Assembly (NCBI RefSeq): GCF_040939785.1
Contig: NZ_CP162553.1
Location: 5,909,001 to 5,973,000, forward strand
Reading direction: 5' to 3'
Source: Bradyrhizobium lupini
GTDB taxonomy: Bacteria > Pseudomonadota > Alphaproteobacteria > Rhizobiales > Xanthobacteraceae
Length of the DNA stretch: 64,000 nt
The notes beneath the pieces are model-generated. The model was not told where the DNA came from. It did no database searches and saw only the letters and a program-made list of their open reading frames with translations. Both the position numbers and the translations under genes were made by a program. Below are positions 16,953 through 25,719 of this stretch, piece by piece. Numbering within the stretch: position 1 is the first letter of the stretch; each line of letters opens with the position of its first letter.

Positions 16953-17834
16953 ATGACGGAGGCCGGACGACATCGTCGCTGGTTGCTTTCACTGAGTATC
17001 CTGGTTGCGTCTTGCGCGTTCGGCGACGTCGCCATAGCGCAGACCAACGAGACGGGTGACCTCTCGTTCGAGCTGGTCGACCCCAAGGTGCTGCGCGTCT
17101 GTTCCGACCCGCGCAATCTGCCGTTCTCGAATGAGAAGGGCGAGGGGTTCGAGAACAAGCTTGCCGAGCTGTTTGCGGACAAGCTCCAGAAGAAGCTCGA
17201 CTATGTCTTTTTTCCGCAAGCCACCGGCTTCGTGCGCATGACGCTCGGCTCGCATCGCTGCGACGTCATCATGGGTTTTCCCCAAGGCGACGACCTCGTG
17301 CAAGGCACCAATCCCTATTACCGCACGAGCTATGCCTTGGTCGCGAAAACAGGCAGCGGGCTGGAGGAGGTCGACACGCTCGAGGATGCCAGGCTGAAGG
17401 GCAAGCATGTCGGCATCGTCGCCGGCACGCCGCCTGCGACCAACATGGCCATCGCGGGACTGATGGGTGATGCAAAGCCCTATCCGCTGATGATCGACAC
17501 GCGCTACGACAATTCGGCGCAGGCAATGATCGATGATCTCACGGCGGGCAAGATCGACGCCGGCGTGCTGTGGGGACCGATGGCAGGGTTCTACGCGAAG
17601 AAGGCGGGGTCGCTTCATGTCACGCCGCTGGTGAAGGAAACCACCGGGCCAAAACTGGTCTATCGCATCGGCATGGGCGTGCGTGGCGCCGACCAGAACT
17701 GGAAGCGGCAGCTCAACAAGCTGATCCAGGAGAACCAGGGCGAGATCAACAATATCCTGCTCGATTTCGGCGTGCCGCTGCTGGACGAGAATGATCGGCC
17801 GCTCGGCGCGGAGACGGCCAAGAAGGCACCATGA
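16953..17834 (+). CDS. xoxJ: XoxJ-like periplasmic binding protein, quinoprotein-associated
   Basis: A 293-residue exported protein of the solute-binding family 3 fold, subgroup linked to quinoprotein dehydrogenases (MxaJ/XoxJ). The signal peptide ends near AIAQT. The mature part starts LRVCSDPRNLPFSNEKGEGF and continues GSHRCDVIMGFPQGDD and VAGTPPATNMAIAGLMGDAK. XoxJ is thought to help activate apo-XoxF rather than feed a transporter. AGGAGG lies 6 nt before the ATG at 16953, deciding this start over the much longer open frame. It precedes the Cys-Cys-Trp gene by 10 bp. The symbol rests on family and context. Confidence 0.85.
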   Translation: MTEAGRHRRWLLSLSILVASCAFGDVAIAQTNETGDLSFELVDPKVLRVCSDPRNLPFSNEKGEGFENKLAELFADKLQKKLDYVFFPQATGFVRMTLGSHRCDVIMGFPQGDDLVQGTNPYYRTSYALVAKTGSGLEEVDTLEDARLKGKHVGIVAGTPPATNMAIAGLMGDAKPYPLMIDTRYDNSAQAMIDDLTAGKIDAGVLWGPMAGFYAKKAGSLHVTPLVKETTGPKLVYRIGMGVRGADQNWKRQLNKLIQENQGEINNILLDFGVPLLDENDRPLGAETAKKAP

Positions 17835-17844
17835 GGCAGACGCC

Positions 17845-18402
17845 ATGAGGCGGCACCTTGCGGCTGCGCTGGTCGCCGCCGTGCTGGTGGCGCCGGTCGT
17901 TGCGCAGCAGCAGGAGCCGTTCGAGCCCGAGGGCTATCGCACCGACAACTACCGCGCGCCCGTGCCGGCGACGCTCGGCGAGGCGCGCGTGCTGTCGACG
18001 TCAGAAGCCGAGGCGATCTGGCACGCGAAGAGCGGCGCCTTCATCGACGTGCTGCCGCGCGCGCCGAAGCCGAAGAACCTTCCCGCGGGTACCGTTTGGC
18101 GCGAGGCGCCGCGCAAAAATATTCCGGGCAGCATCTGGCTGCCGGATACCGGCTACGGCATGCTGCCGCCCGCCATGGACGACTATTTCCAGCGCGGCCT
18201 GGCGCGTGCATCACACGGCGATAAGACCGCGCTGCTCGTGATCTATTGCCTGGCCGATTGCTGGATGTCCTGGAACGCCGCCAAGCGCGCGCTCGCGTAT
18301 GGCTATTCCAACGTCGCCTGGTATCCCGATGGCACCGATGGCTGGGAGCGTGCAAAGCTTCCTACTGAGGAGGCGCAGCCCGAGCGGCGGCCGGAGCAAT
18401 AG
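17845..18402 (+). CDS. PQQ-associated Cys-Cys-Trp motif protein (rhodanese-like, exported)
   Basis: A 185-residue protein with signal peptide (to about residue 20). It starts the mature part EPFEPEGYRTDNYRAPVPAT and has a rhodanese-like layout (AFIDVLPRAPKP) ending in LVIYCLADCWMSWNAAKRAL. C135 and C139-W140 form a C-x3-C-W site where rhodaneses have their active Cys loop. I place it in the PQQ-dependent-catabolism-associated CXXCW family from memory, although the spacing I read is Cx3C. A redox or heme/cofactor role is suggested. It is 10 bp downstream of the XoxJ-like gene and is followed by a palindromic repeat. Confidence 0.85.
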   Translation: MRRHLAAALVAAVLVAPVVAQQQEPFEPEGYRTDNYRAPVPATLGEARVLSTSEAEAIWHAKSGAFIDVLPRAPKPKNLPAGTVWREAPRKNIPGSIWLPDTGYGMLPPAMDDYFQRGLARASHGDKTALLVIYCLADCWMSWNAAKRALAYGYSNVAWYPDGTDGWERAKLPTEEAQPERRPEQ

Positions 18403-18411
18403 GCAAGAGAT

Positions 18412-18497
18412 CGTCATGCCTGGGCTTGTCCCGGGCATCCACGTTTTTCGTGCCTCGTGGCTGTGCTTGGATGGCCGGGACAAGCCCGGCCATGACG
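18412..18497. repeat. 86-bp palindromic dispersed repeat, copy 2
   Basis: Same unit as 14940-15023: CGTCATG ... CATGACG ends with arms GGGCTTGTCCC and GGGACAAGCCC; only the loop sequence differs. It starts 9 bp after the stop of the Cys-Cys-Trp gene and may act as a hairpin that ends or stabilises the transcript. Confidence 0.85.
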
Positions 18498-18530
18498 CCC
18501 TGTCGCACGTGGGAAGAGGCGAGGAAAAGC

Positions 18531-18830
18531 TTACTGCTTCTGCAACTTCGTCAGCGTGCCCGTCCCGTTATTGTCGGTCGCAGAGTAGCTCACCCTGTCG
18601 CCGGCGTGGACGGCGTCGAGCATCGCGGCATCCTTGGCCTTGTACTCCTGGAGCGCGCCGGCGCCGCCTGCGCTGCCGCCGACTGTGCCCTTCTGCGTCT
18701 GCTGGATCGAAATCGTGCTGTTGAGCCGATCTATCCGGGTGACCATTCCGGTCAGATCGTCAGCGAATGCGCTGCTTGCGAGCATGCTGATGGCTGCAGC
18801 GCCTGCGAAGATGAATTTCGTGGTTCCCAT
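18531..18830 (-). CDS. DUF1344-like small periplasmic protein
   Basis: A 99-residue exported protein: signal peptide MGTTKFIFAGAAAISMLASS with cleavage near AFADD, then DDLTGMVTRIDRLNSTISIQ and a Gly/Ala-rich linker, ending SATDNNGTGTLTKLQKQ. The small OB-like pattern fits DUF1344, of unknown function. GGGAGG lies 5 nt before the ATG at 18830. It follows the five-gene ABC operon by 137 bp on the same strand, but a separate promoter is possible. Confidence 0.75.
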   Translation of the reverse strand: MGTTKFIFAGAAAISMLASSAFADDLTGMVTRIDRLNSTISIQQTQKGTVGGSAGGAGALQEYKAKDAAMLDAVHAGDRVSYSATDNNGTGTLTKLQKQ

Positions 18831-18967
18831 CGAGGCCTCCCGATGCCTTGGATTACCCGTCGACAAGACATCCTAGACCGATTTGGTTCCGGCATATAGC
18901 ACGGCGGCAGGTTAATGATCGCCATGGAGGCGCGGGAACCGGCCGCAAGCGGTCAATGAGGCTGACT

Positions 18968-19582
18968 CTATTCCATTTCCTGCTGGATCACGCGTCCAAG
19001 CGCAAACAGCCGCTGGTCGATGGTGGTGGGAACCTCGCAGACGAATCGCACCACCTTGTGGCGGTCCTCGAAAATGCGAGTCTTCCAGATCAGCTCGTTG
19101 CTGAGCGCATCGACCTTAGCCTCGTCGCGCGGCGTGGCGCCTTGGAGCGCCTGAAGCTGGACGCTCTCCTCGCGGATCTTGTCGGCGGCTTCGCGCTGCT
19201 TGCGGCTGACGCGTTCCAGCCCGCTCATGACCTGCGAGCGCTGAGCGTTGAGCGTGTCGAACAGGCCTGCGAACAGCAGTTTTGCGTTCGTGGTCTTGTC
19301 GGCCGCGGAGCCCGCCAAAAACTCCTTCACCAACTTCTCGCCCTCGTCCAGCGGCGTCTTGCGTGCCGACAGTTTGGCGACCAGCGCGCTGACCTTGGCG
19401 TCGTCCTTCCATTTGTTCTGCACGTCGTCGAGCGGAGGACCAGCCCATACGGCGGCGAGCGAAATTTCCGGCACTTTGGCCTGAGTGCAGGGCCAATCCG
19501 GATAGCGCGGATCGGCCGCGCGTGCCGCCGTGCTCGCGGCTGCGAGCATCAGAGCGGCCATGGCCAGAACCCGAACCGTCAT
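18968..19582 (-). CDS. exported helical protein, last gene of the PQQ-type ABC operon
   Basis: A 204-residue periplasmic protein: signal peptide (cleaved near ARAAD), DPRYPDWPCTQAKVPEISLA with the first cysteine, then long amphipathic helices (LVAKLSARKTPLDEGEKLVK, VMSGLERVSRKQREAADKI) likely to form coiled coil, and a second cysteine in RFVCEVP. It overlaps the permease by 4 bp (ATGA), so it is translationally coupled to it. It could be a periplasmic adaptor of the exporter. I recall no named function; similar unnamed exported proteins sit in lanthanide-utilisation (lut) clusters. Confidence 0.78.
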   Translation of the reverse strand: MTVRVLAMAALMLAAASTAARAADPRYPDWPCTQAKVPEISLAAVWAGPPLDDVQNKWKDDAKVSALVAKLSARKTPLDEGEKLVKEFLAGSAADKTTNAKLLFAGLFDTLNAQRSQVMSGLERVSRKQREAADKIREESVQLQALQGATPRDEAKVDALSNELIWKTRIFEDRHKVVRFVCEVPTTIDQRLFALGRVIQQEME

Positions 19583-20427
19583 CCTTCGCCTCCCGCAGGG
19601 CCCCGTCGCGCCAGCCCGCGCGAGGGATCATAGGCCAGAATCGCGCCGATCATGAAGACGATTGTGCAGGTCGCGACCACCGCCAGCGAGATCCAGTTGA
19701 TCTGTCCGTACAGCGCGAAGCGGATCAGCTCGACCGCATGGGTGAACGGATTGGCCTCGCAAACATAGTAGAGATATGGGCTGCCCTCCTGCACCCGCCA
19801 GAGCGGGTAGAGTGCCGATGAAGCGAAGAACATCGGGAAAATGACAAAATTCATCACGCCGGCAAAGTTCTCCAGCTGCTTGATGCCGGAGGAGATCAGC
19901 ATGCCCAGCGAGCCCAGCATCAGTCCGGACAGGATCAGGGCCGGCAGCACGGTGAGATAGCCCGATAGGGGAGGGGTGATGTCCCAGAACCAGGCTATCA
20001 GCAGGAACGCGTAGACCTGGAGCAGCGACACCGCGGTGCCCGCGAGCAGCTTGCAGAACAACAGGTAGCCGCGCGGCAGTGGGCTCACCAGCAGCGTGCG
20101 CATGTTCCCCATCTCACGGTCATAGACCATCGAGAGCGAGGACTGCATGCCGTTGAAGAGCTGGATCATGGCCATCAGCCCCGGCGCGATGAAGACCTCG
20201 TAGAGGATGTAGGTCTCGTAGGGCGGGATGATGGAGATGCCGAGCACTTGGCGGAAACCGGCGGCGAAGATGAACAGCCAGACCAGCGGCCGCACCAGCG
20301 CCGAGACGAACCGCTCGCGCTGGTGCAGGAAGCGCAGTCCCTCGCGCCAGACAATGCCCGTGAGGCAGGTCATGTATTCGGCGGCCGAGAAGCCGCGCTG
20401 CGCCTCGCGCGTGGTGATGCTGCTCAT
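19579..20427 (-). CDS. ABC-2 type permease, PQQ/alcohol-system transporter
   Basis: A 282-residue integral membrane protein of the ABC-2 class with six predicted helices. Landmarks are FVSALVRPLVWLFIFAAGFR near the start, the central MVYDREMGNMRTLLVSPLPR and LPALILSGLMLGSLGMLISS. It fits the permease family (PedC-like) found with PQQ alcohol dehydrogenases and with LutF of lanthanide clusters. ABC-2 permeases usually export, so the direction here is open. Four-base overlaps join it to the ATPase before and the exported protein after. Confidence 0.9.
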   Translation of the reverse strand: MSSITTREAQRGFSAAEYMTCLTGIVWREGLRFLHQRERFVSALVRPLVWLFIFAAGFRQVLGISIIPPYETYILYEVFIAPGLMAMIQLFNGMQSSLSMVYDREMGNMRTLLVSPLPRGYLLFCKLLAGTAVSLLQVYAFLLIAWFWDITPPLSGYLTVLPALILSGLMLGSLGMLISSGIKQLENFAGVMNFVIFPMFFASSALYPLWRVQEGSPYLYYVCEANPFTHAVELIRFALYGQINWISLAVVATCTIVFMIGAILAYDPSRGLARRGPAGGEG

Positions 20428-21230
20428 GCGCCGCCGCCCGGCAGGGTCTGCGCGCCGGTCAGGCGCATGAAGGCGGTGTTGACGTCCTGCGCGCCGGCTT
20501 CCGCGACGACGCGGCTCATCGGTCCCTGCGCCAGCACCTTGCCCTGATGCAGCACCACGAGATCGTCACCGGCCATGATTTCGTCGAACAGATGCGTGGC
20601 CCAGAGTACGCCGATGCCTTGCTCGCTCACGAGCTGGCGCACATGGCTGATGATGTCGGCGCGCGCCTTGACGTCGAGGCCGACGGTGGGCTCGTCCAGC
20701 AAGAGCAGGCGTGGCCGATGCAGCAGCGCACGGGCGATCTCCAGCCGCCGCATCTGCCCGCCCGAGAGATCGCGCACCTTGCTGCCGGCGCGCTCGGTAA
20801 GCCCGATGCGACCGAGCAGCTCGGCGGCTCGCGCGCCGGCTTCGCGGCGGCTGATCCCGTGGAGTGCGGCGTGATAGAGCAGGTTCTGCGTCAGCGACAG
20901 ATCGAGATCGAGCGTGCGCGGCTGGAACACGACGCCGAGCAACCGCAGCGCTTCGCCGGGACTCTTGCTGATGTCATGGCCGAAAATGCCGACGCGGCCG
21001 GACTGGATGCCGAACAGGCGCGTGATCAGCGAGAACAGCGTGCTCTTGCCCGCCCCGTTGAGGCCAAGCAGGGCCGTGAAGCTCGCGGCCTGCACGTTGA
21101 AGGACACGTCCATCAGCGCGCGGCGCGGTCCATAGGCGTGGCTGACGTCGTCGATCGATAGCGCGGGCACGGTCGCCGGATCGGGCCTTGGTGTTTCGCG
21201 TTGTTCGGCGATGGGAACAGGGCTGGTCAT
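20424..21230 (-). CDS. ABC transporter ATP-binding protein, PQQ-dependent alcohol system
   Basis: A 268-residue ATPase of the ABC-2 group: Walker A GLNGAGKST, Q-loop GVVFQPRTLDLDLSLTQNL, signature LSGGQMRRLEIARALLHRP, Walker B LLLLDEPTVGLD and the H-loop ATHLFDEI. The ATG at 21230 overlaps the stop of the beta-propeller gene (ATGA), supporting this start over the longer frame. It matches the ATP-binding family named for PQQ-dependent alcohol dehydrogenase systems and resembles LutE of lanthanide clusters. Confidence 0.92.
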   Translation of the reverse strand: MTSPVPIAEQRETPRPDPATVPALSIDDVSHAYGPRRALMDVSFNVQAASFTALLGLNGAGKSTLFSLITRLFGIQSGRVGIFGHDISKSPGEALRLLGVVFQPRTLDLDLSLTQNLLYHAALHGISRREAGARAAELLGRIGLTERAGSKVRDLSGGQMRRLEIARALLHRPRLLLLDEPTVGLDVKARADIISHVRQLVSEQGIGVLWATHLFDEIMAGDDLVVLHQGKVLAQGPMSRVVAEAGAQDVNTAFMRLTGAQTLPGGGA

Positions 21231-22207
21231 GGCGCGATCGTGATACCCCAGGGCAGTTCGCCCACTTGAATGGTCTTGATCACCTTTTGCGCGGCGACGT
21301 CGATGACGGAGACGTCGTTCGAGACGCCATTGGTGGTGAGCAGAAATTTTTCGTCCGGCGTGAATGCCATGTGCCAGACCCGCTGTCCCACCAGCAGATA
21401 TTTCGTCACCTTGCGCGAGGCGGTATCGACCACGGCGACGCGATTGGCGGGACCGAGCGCGATGAAGGCGGTCTTGTCGTCCCGGGTCATGCCGATGCCA
21501 ACGGGCTGGATCGCCTCTTTCCTCAACCCCGGAATCTCGAAATTGATCTTGCCGGTCACCTCGTGCTTTCCGGGGTCGATGATCGAGACGGTGCCGCCGA
21601 TCTCCGAGGACACCCACAATTCGGAAGCGTCGTGCTTGAATTCGGCAAAGCGCGGTCGCGCGTCGACCAGCACGTTGGCGACGATCTGGCGCGACGACGT
21701 GTCGATGAAATGCGCCATGTTGGTGGTCTCGGACGTGTTGATCAGCGTCTTGCCGTCCGGGCTGATGGTCATGCCCTCGGGCTCGACGCCGACCTGGATG
21801 TCGCCAAGGCGAGCGCGCTTCTCGAGGTCGATCACGGTCACTGTGTTGTCGTTCTCGTTGGCGACATAGAGGACCTTGCCGGCGGCATCCTGGGCGAACA
21901 ATTCAGGGTCGGGACCGGAGGGCAGGCTGTCCACCACGGTTTGCGTCTTCGCGTCGATCATCTGGATCGTGTCGTCGTCGCCGACCGCGACCATCACGAA
22001 CTTTCCGTCGCGCGTGAAGTCGATGCCACGCGGGCGCTGGCCGACCTTGATGGTCTTGGTCACCGTCCAGCTTTCGGTATCGATCACCGACACCGTGTTG
22101 CTCTTCTCGTTCGAGACATAGGCGATGAACGCATGCGCCGGCGCTGCCGCCAGCGCCAATCCGGACAGCAACCCAACACGCCACGCGCGGAACGTCCAAG
22201 TCCTCAC
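21227..22207 (-). CDS. PQQ-associated YVTN beta-propeller protein, periplasmic
   Basis: A 326-residue exported protein built of about seven propeller blades with the YVTN pattern: YVSNEKSNTVSVIDTESW, YVANENDNTVTVIDLEKRAR, VSSEIGGTVSIIDPGKHEVT and TNGVSNDVSVIDVAAQKVIK. It belongs to the beta-propeller family associated with PQQ-dependent catabolism; it lacks an enzyme signature and is probably a binding or scaffold protein for the transporter. It starts with GTG at 22207 (GAGG 8 nt upstream), 10 bp after the binding-protein gene, and overlaps the ATPase start. Confidence 0.9.
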   Translation of the reverse strand: MRTWTFRAWRVGLLSGLALAAAPAHAFIAYVSNEKSNTVSVIDTESWTVTKTIKVGQRPRGIDFTRDGKFVMVAVGDDDTIQMIDAKTQTVVDSLPSGPDPELFAQDAAGKVLYVANENDNTVTVIDLEKRARLGDIQVGVEPEGMTISPDGKTLINTSETTNMAHFIDTSSRQIVANVLVDARPRFAEFKHDASELWVSSEIGGTVSIIDPGKHEVTGKINFEIPGLRKEAIQPVGIGMTRDDKTAFIALGPANRVAVVDTASRKVTKYLLVGQRVWHMAFTPDEKFLLTTNGVSNDVSVIDVAAQKVIKTIQVGELPWGITIAP

Positions 22208-22217
22208 TTTAATGTCC

Positions 22218-23399
22218 TCACTTCAGCTTGCATTTGCTCTCCGGGCGGTCATAGCCGAGCGTGTCGAGCTCGGAGACCTGGTGCAGGAAACCTTCTTGCG
22301 GCGACACCGACACCACCATGCGGCCATCGACCAGCAGGATCGGCTGGCGCAGCTGCAGGTTCCAGTCGCGCAAGGTCAGCTTCGTGCCCTTGAAGGCGGC
22401 GACCGAGAACTCCGGGCCCTTGATGAAATCGGTGACCTTCTTGACCTCGCCGGAATTGGTGCGCGACGTGGCCTCTCCGATCATGCGCACGGCGGTCCAC
22501 GCCTGCATGTCGAGCGCAGTCATCCGCCGCGCGTTGAGCTTGACGAAGCGGTTCTGCATCTGGATCGCGCCCCACTGGTCCTGCGCAGCGTCCCAGCTCC
22601 GCGGCACGAGGCCGGCCGAGCCCGCGACAGGCCGTGGATCCCAGGTGCGATAGGGCAGGTAGGCGCCGAACACCTCGCTCTCGTCAGCGGCGACCAGTAC
22701 ATCATAGGCCGGAGCTTGTTGCGTGAACACCGGCATCTGCCGCTGGATCAGCGTCACGCCGGAGTCCGTGCGGCGCGCGCCGCCTTTGTCTTCGAAGCTG
22801 CGCTCCTGCACGATCTTGGCGCCGAACCGCGTCGCGGTGCGCCGGAGCGCATCGGCGAACAGTCTGTCCTCGTCATGCGAGCCAACCACGAGCAGCCAGC
22901 GCTTCCATTGCTTCCACACCAGATACTGACCGAGCGCATCGGCCAGCATTGCGCGCGTCGGCGCGGTGTGGATGACGTTGGCACGGCAATCGGCCTCGCG
23001 CAGCCGCTCGTCGATCGCGCCGGCGTTGAACAGCAACGTGCCGCGCTCGCGCAGGGCGTCGGCGACCTTCAGCAGCGTGTCGGCCGGCAGGTCGGCGATG
23101 ATGAAGCCGTTGCGTGCGGCGAGCTCTGTCGCGGCCTGCACGGCATCTTCGCCCTCCTTGATACGACGCTCCTCCAGCGCAAATCGCTGGTTGAGGAATT
23201 TGCCGGTAGTGTTGTTGTCCTCGATGGCCAGGCGTGCGCCGGCAACGCCGTCATTCTCCGCGGGCTGCTCGACCAGCGACAGCGTTGATCTGGTGCCGGC
23301 GATTCCGAGATAGCCGACGCCGATCATGACAGGGTCGGCTGCGAGCGCACTCGTCGCAGCAAAACCCAGGCAGATCAGGCCGACCAACCATCGGATCAT
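22218..23399 (-). CDS. periplasmic binding protein of the PQQ-type ABC transporter (LutA-like)
   Basis: A 393-residue exported protein of the type 1 periplasmic binding fold (branched-chain amino-acid receptor-like). The signal peptide ends at ALAAD; the mature part has DPVMIGVGYLGIAGTRSTLS, GARLAIEDNNTTGKFLNQRF and LVVGSHDEDRLFADALRR. It fits the binding-protein family of PQQ-dependent alcohol dehydrogenase transport systems, to which LutA belongs. GGAGG lies 4 nt before the ATG at 23399. It leads a five-gene leftward operon with beta-propeller, ATPase, permease and an exported protein. The ligand could be a lanthanide complex or an alcohol-related compound; the sequence does not decide. Confidence 0.9.
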   Translation of the reverse strand: MIRWLVGLICLGFAATSALAADPVMIGVGYLGIAGTRSTLSLVEQPAENDGVAGARLAIEDNNTTGKFLNQRFALEERRIKEGEDAVQAATELAARNGFIIADLPADTLLKVADALRERGTLLFNAGAIDERLREADCRANVIHTAPTRAMLADALGQYLVWKQWKRWLLVVGSHDEDRLFADALRRTATRFGAKIVQERSFEDKGGARRTDSGVTLIQRQMPVFTQQAPAYDVLVAADESEVFGAYLPYRTWDPRPVAGSAGLVPRSWDAAQDQWGAIQMQNRFVKLNARRMTALDMQAWTAVRMIGEATSRTNSGEVKKVTDFIKGPEFSVAAFKGTKLTLRDWNLQLRQPILLVDGRMVVSVSPQEGFLHQVSELDTLGYDRPESKCKLK

Positions 23400-23526
23400 G
23401 TTTCCTCCAGATGTTCTCCCCGGCTTGACCGCCGATGGAGAATTGTCTCTGCTAAAGCATGACCGATTTGTCAGGGCATGCAACCCCGCATTTCGTCCTC
23501 ACGCCGCCACGCCGGGAATCACGATC

Positions 23527-24027
23527 ATGCGAGCGCTGATATGTTTCGCCGCTTTGCTGTTGACGGGCTCGGCCGCATTCGCCGATCCGCCGAAACTCGC
23601 GGTGTTCGATTTCGAACTGATCGACACCAGCCTGCCTGGCGAGTTCTACGGCTCCAAGCCCGAGGAAGCGCGGCTCGACCTCATCAGCGAGCAGTTGCGC
23701 AAGGCACTGGTTGAGTCAGGCAGGTTCCAGCTGCTCGATATCGCGCCGGTCCGGGACGCGGCCCGTCACGCCAATCTGCAGGCCTGCGGCGGCTGCGACC
23801 TCAAGCTTGCCGGGCAGCTGGGTGCCGATTTGGAAATCACCGGCATGGTGCAGAAGGTCTCGAACCTGATCATCAATCTGAACATCTACCTGCGCGACGT
23901 GAAGACCGGCAACATGATCACGGCCGCCAGCGCCGATATGCGCGGCAACACCGATGAATCCTGGACGCGCACGATGAGCTATCTGATCCGCAACCGCTTG
24001 CTGGCGCCGAACTACGGCAAGCCGTGA
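23527..24027 (+). CDS. DUF3280/DUF2380-like periplasmic protein
   Basis: A 166-residue exported protein: signal peptide (cleaved near AFAD), then LAVFDFELIDTSLPGEFYGS, LRKALVESGRFQLLDIAP, QACGGCDLKLAGQLGADLEI and TGMVQKVSNLIINLNIYLRD. This is the DUF3280/DUF2380 type with a CGGC pair; I know no function, but the family often accompanies PQQ alcohol-oxidation genes. It is divergent from the ABC operon across 127 bp and convergent with fghA. The start at 23527 gives the signal peptide; the longer frame from 23326 overlaps the divergent gene. Confidence 0.78.
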   Translation: MRALICFAALLLTGSAAFADPPKLAVFDFELIDTSLPGEFYGSKPEEARLDLISEQLRKALVESGRFQLLDIAPVRDAARHANLQACGGCDLKLAGQLGADLEITGMVQKVSNLIINLNIYLRDVKTGNMITAASADMRGNTDESWTRTMSYLIRNRLLAPNYGKP

Positions 24028-24036
24028 GGGAGATAT

Positions 24037-24882
24037 TTACCCCTTCAATCGCTCCGCATGCCAGTGCAGGTGATCGCCCATGAAGGTCGAGATGAAGTAA
24101 TAGCTGTGGTCGTAGCCCGCCTGCCGCCGCAGCGTCAGCGGAATGTTGGCCTTGGCACAGGCCGCCTGCAGCAATTCAGGACGAAGCTGCTCTTTCAAAA
24201 AGTTATCGGCCTCGCCGACGTCGACGAGGAAGCCTGAAAACTTCGCGCCGTCCTCGATCAGCGCCACCGTGTCGTGGCTGCGCCAAATGTCCTTGTTCGG
24301 CCCGAGATAGCCGGTCAACGCCTTGATGCCCCAGGGCACGAGCGACGGCGCGACGATCGGCGCAAAGGCGCTGGCCGCGCGAAAACGGTGCGGGTTGCGC
24401 AGCGCGACCGTCAGCGCGCCATGGCCGCCCATCGAATGGCCCATCACCGATTGGCGCTTCGCATCGACCGGAAAATTTTCCGCCACGAGTTTCGGCAGTT
24501 CGTCGGTGACGTAGCTCCACATGCGATAATTGCTTGAAAACGGCGCTTCCGTCGCGTCGACATAGAAGCCGGCGCCAAGACCGAAATCATAGGCATTATT
24601 GGCATCGCCGGGCACGTCGGGGCCTCGCGGGCTGGTGTCGGGCGCGACGAAGATCAAGCCGAGCTCGGCGCAGGCTTTGCGGAATTCGCCCTTCTCGGTG
24701 ACGTTGGCGTGCGTGCAGGTGAGGCCGGAGAGATACCAGACCACAGGCAGCTTGGCGCCCTGTGCGTGCGGGGGAACATAGACCGAGAACGTCATGTCGG
24801 TTCCGGTCGCCTGGCTGGCATGGCGATACACGCCCTGCACGCCGCCATAGGATGTATTGGTCGAGACAGTCTGGATCGTCAT
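24037..24882 (-). CDS. fghA: S-formylglutathione hydrolase
   Basis: Cytosolic serine hydrolase (281 residues) that splits S-formylglutathione into formate and glutathione, the step after the formaldehyde dehydrogenase at 1-760. The esterase D pattern is complete: PVVWYLSGLTC near the oxyanion site, nucleophile Ser in GHSMGGHGAL, acidic DVGEADNFL and catalytic His in AGYDHSYYFISTF. The start at 24882 gives the usual length; an ATG at 24912 would add ten residues. It lies between the ABC operon and the two-component genes, so the two glutathione-pathway genes flank the island. Confidence 0.93.
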   Translation of the reverse strand: MTIQTVSTNTSYGGVQGVYRHASQATGTDMTFSVYVPPHAQGAKLPVVWYLSGLTCTHANVTEKGEFRKACAELGLIFVAPDTSPRGPDVPGDANNAYDFGLGAGFYVDATEAPFSSNYRMWSYVTDELPKLVAENFPVDAKRQSVMGHSMGGHGALTVALRNPHRFRAASAFAPIVAPSLVPWGIKALTGYLGPNKDIWRSHDTVALIEDGAKFSGFLVDVGEADNFLKEQLRPELLQAACAKANIPLTLRRQAGYDHSYYFISTFMGDHLHWHAERLKG

Positions 24883-24952
24883 GCCGTTATGCTCCGTGGC
24901 ATCAAACCACATCAGGATTGCAACGCTTGTGTGACCGAATTCGCGGCGGCCG

Positions 24953-25573
24953 TCAGGCCACGCCGCTGTCGATCGCCAGCCGCACCAGCTCGACAGAGGT
25001 TTTCACCCCGAGCTTCTGGCGCATGATGGACGAGGTGTTGGCGACAGTCTTGTAGGACGACTGCACCAGCCAGGCGATCTCGGATAGGCTCTTTCCGGCG
25101 CTGAGCAGCCGCAAAATCTCCATCTCGCGCGCGTTCAGCTTCGACAGCGGGCTTTGCGCCAGCGCGGGTCCCGCAAAGGCGATGCTGCGCGCGATCGCGC
25201 TCGGCAGATAGGTGCCGCCGCCGCCGACGGTGCAGATCGCCTCGACGAGATCGTCGGGGTCACCGGTCTTGGAGACATAGCCCTTGGCGCCGCACTCGAT
25301 CGCCCGCGCGGCAAAAGCAGGGTCGTCGTTCATGCTGAACATGATGATCCGGGCCTCGGGCGCGCGCTCGAGGATGCGGCGCGCGAGCTCGAAGCCGGAC
25401 ACGGTCGGCAGGTTGATGTCGATGATCGAGAGGTCGGGGCGCTCGACGATGAAGACGCACTCGCCGTCTTCGGCGTCGGCGGCCTCCAAAATCTCGATCT
25501 CGCCCTCGTCCGCCAGCACGGCACGGCAGCCGGAGGCGACGATGGGATGATCGTCGACGATCAAAATGCGCAT
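24953..25573 (-). CDS. LuxR/NarL-type response regulator (MoxX-like)
   Basis: A 206-residue regulator: receiver domain (1-120) with the acidic pair VDDHP, phosphoacceptor Asp52 in IIDINLP and Lys in YVSKT, then a LuxR-type helix-turn-helix (about 140-205: LNAREMEILRLLSAGKSLSE...VQSSYKTVANTSSIMRQKLG). It is divergent from the histidine kinase gene (147 bp), which is its evident partner. Such pairs (MoxXY/MxbDM type) control quinoprotein genes in methylotrophs. Its likely targets are the island promoters that carry short dyads (9452-9464, 3420-3438, 27084-27112); this is inference. Confidence 0.88.
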   Translation of the reverse strand: MRILIVDDHPIVASGCRAVLADEGEIEILEAADAEDGECVFIVERPDLSIIDINLPTVSGFELARRILERAPEARIIMFSMNDDPAFAARAIECGAKGYVSKTGDPDDLVEAICTVGGGGTYLPSAIARSIAFAGPALAQSPLSKLNAREMEILRLLSAGKSLSEIAWLVQSSYKTVANTSSIMRQKLGVKTSVELVRLAIDSGVA

Positions 25574-25719
25574 AGGCGTTCCTCGCGACAGCGTCTTGGC
25601 CTGTTTCGCGCCCGGCCGGGATTGCTGTACGCTTTCGATTAGATATCGGGCGCTTCGCCTCTGTCAACGTTATCGGACAGGCGCAGGCCAATCCTTCGCG
25701 GCGGGGACGGGCGATACCA

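Noticed and set aside
14940..18497. The two palindromic repeats as a CRISPR array or insertion-sequence ends
   Set aside because: Only two copies 3.4 kb apart, each itself a hairpin, with unrelated genes between and no transposase or spacer pattern.
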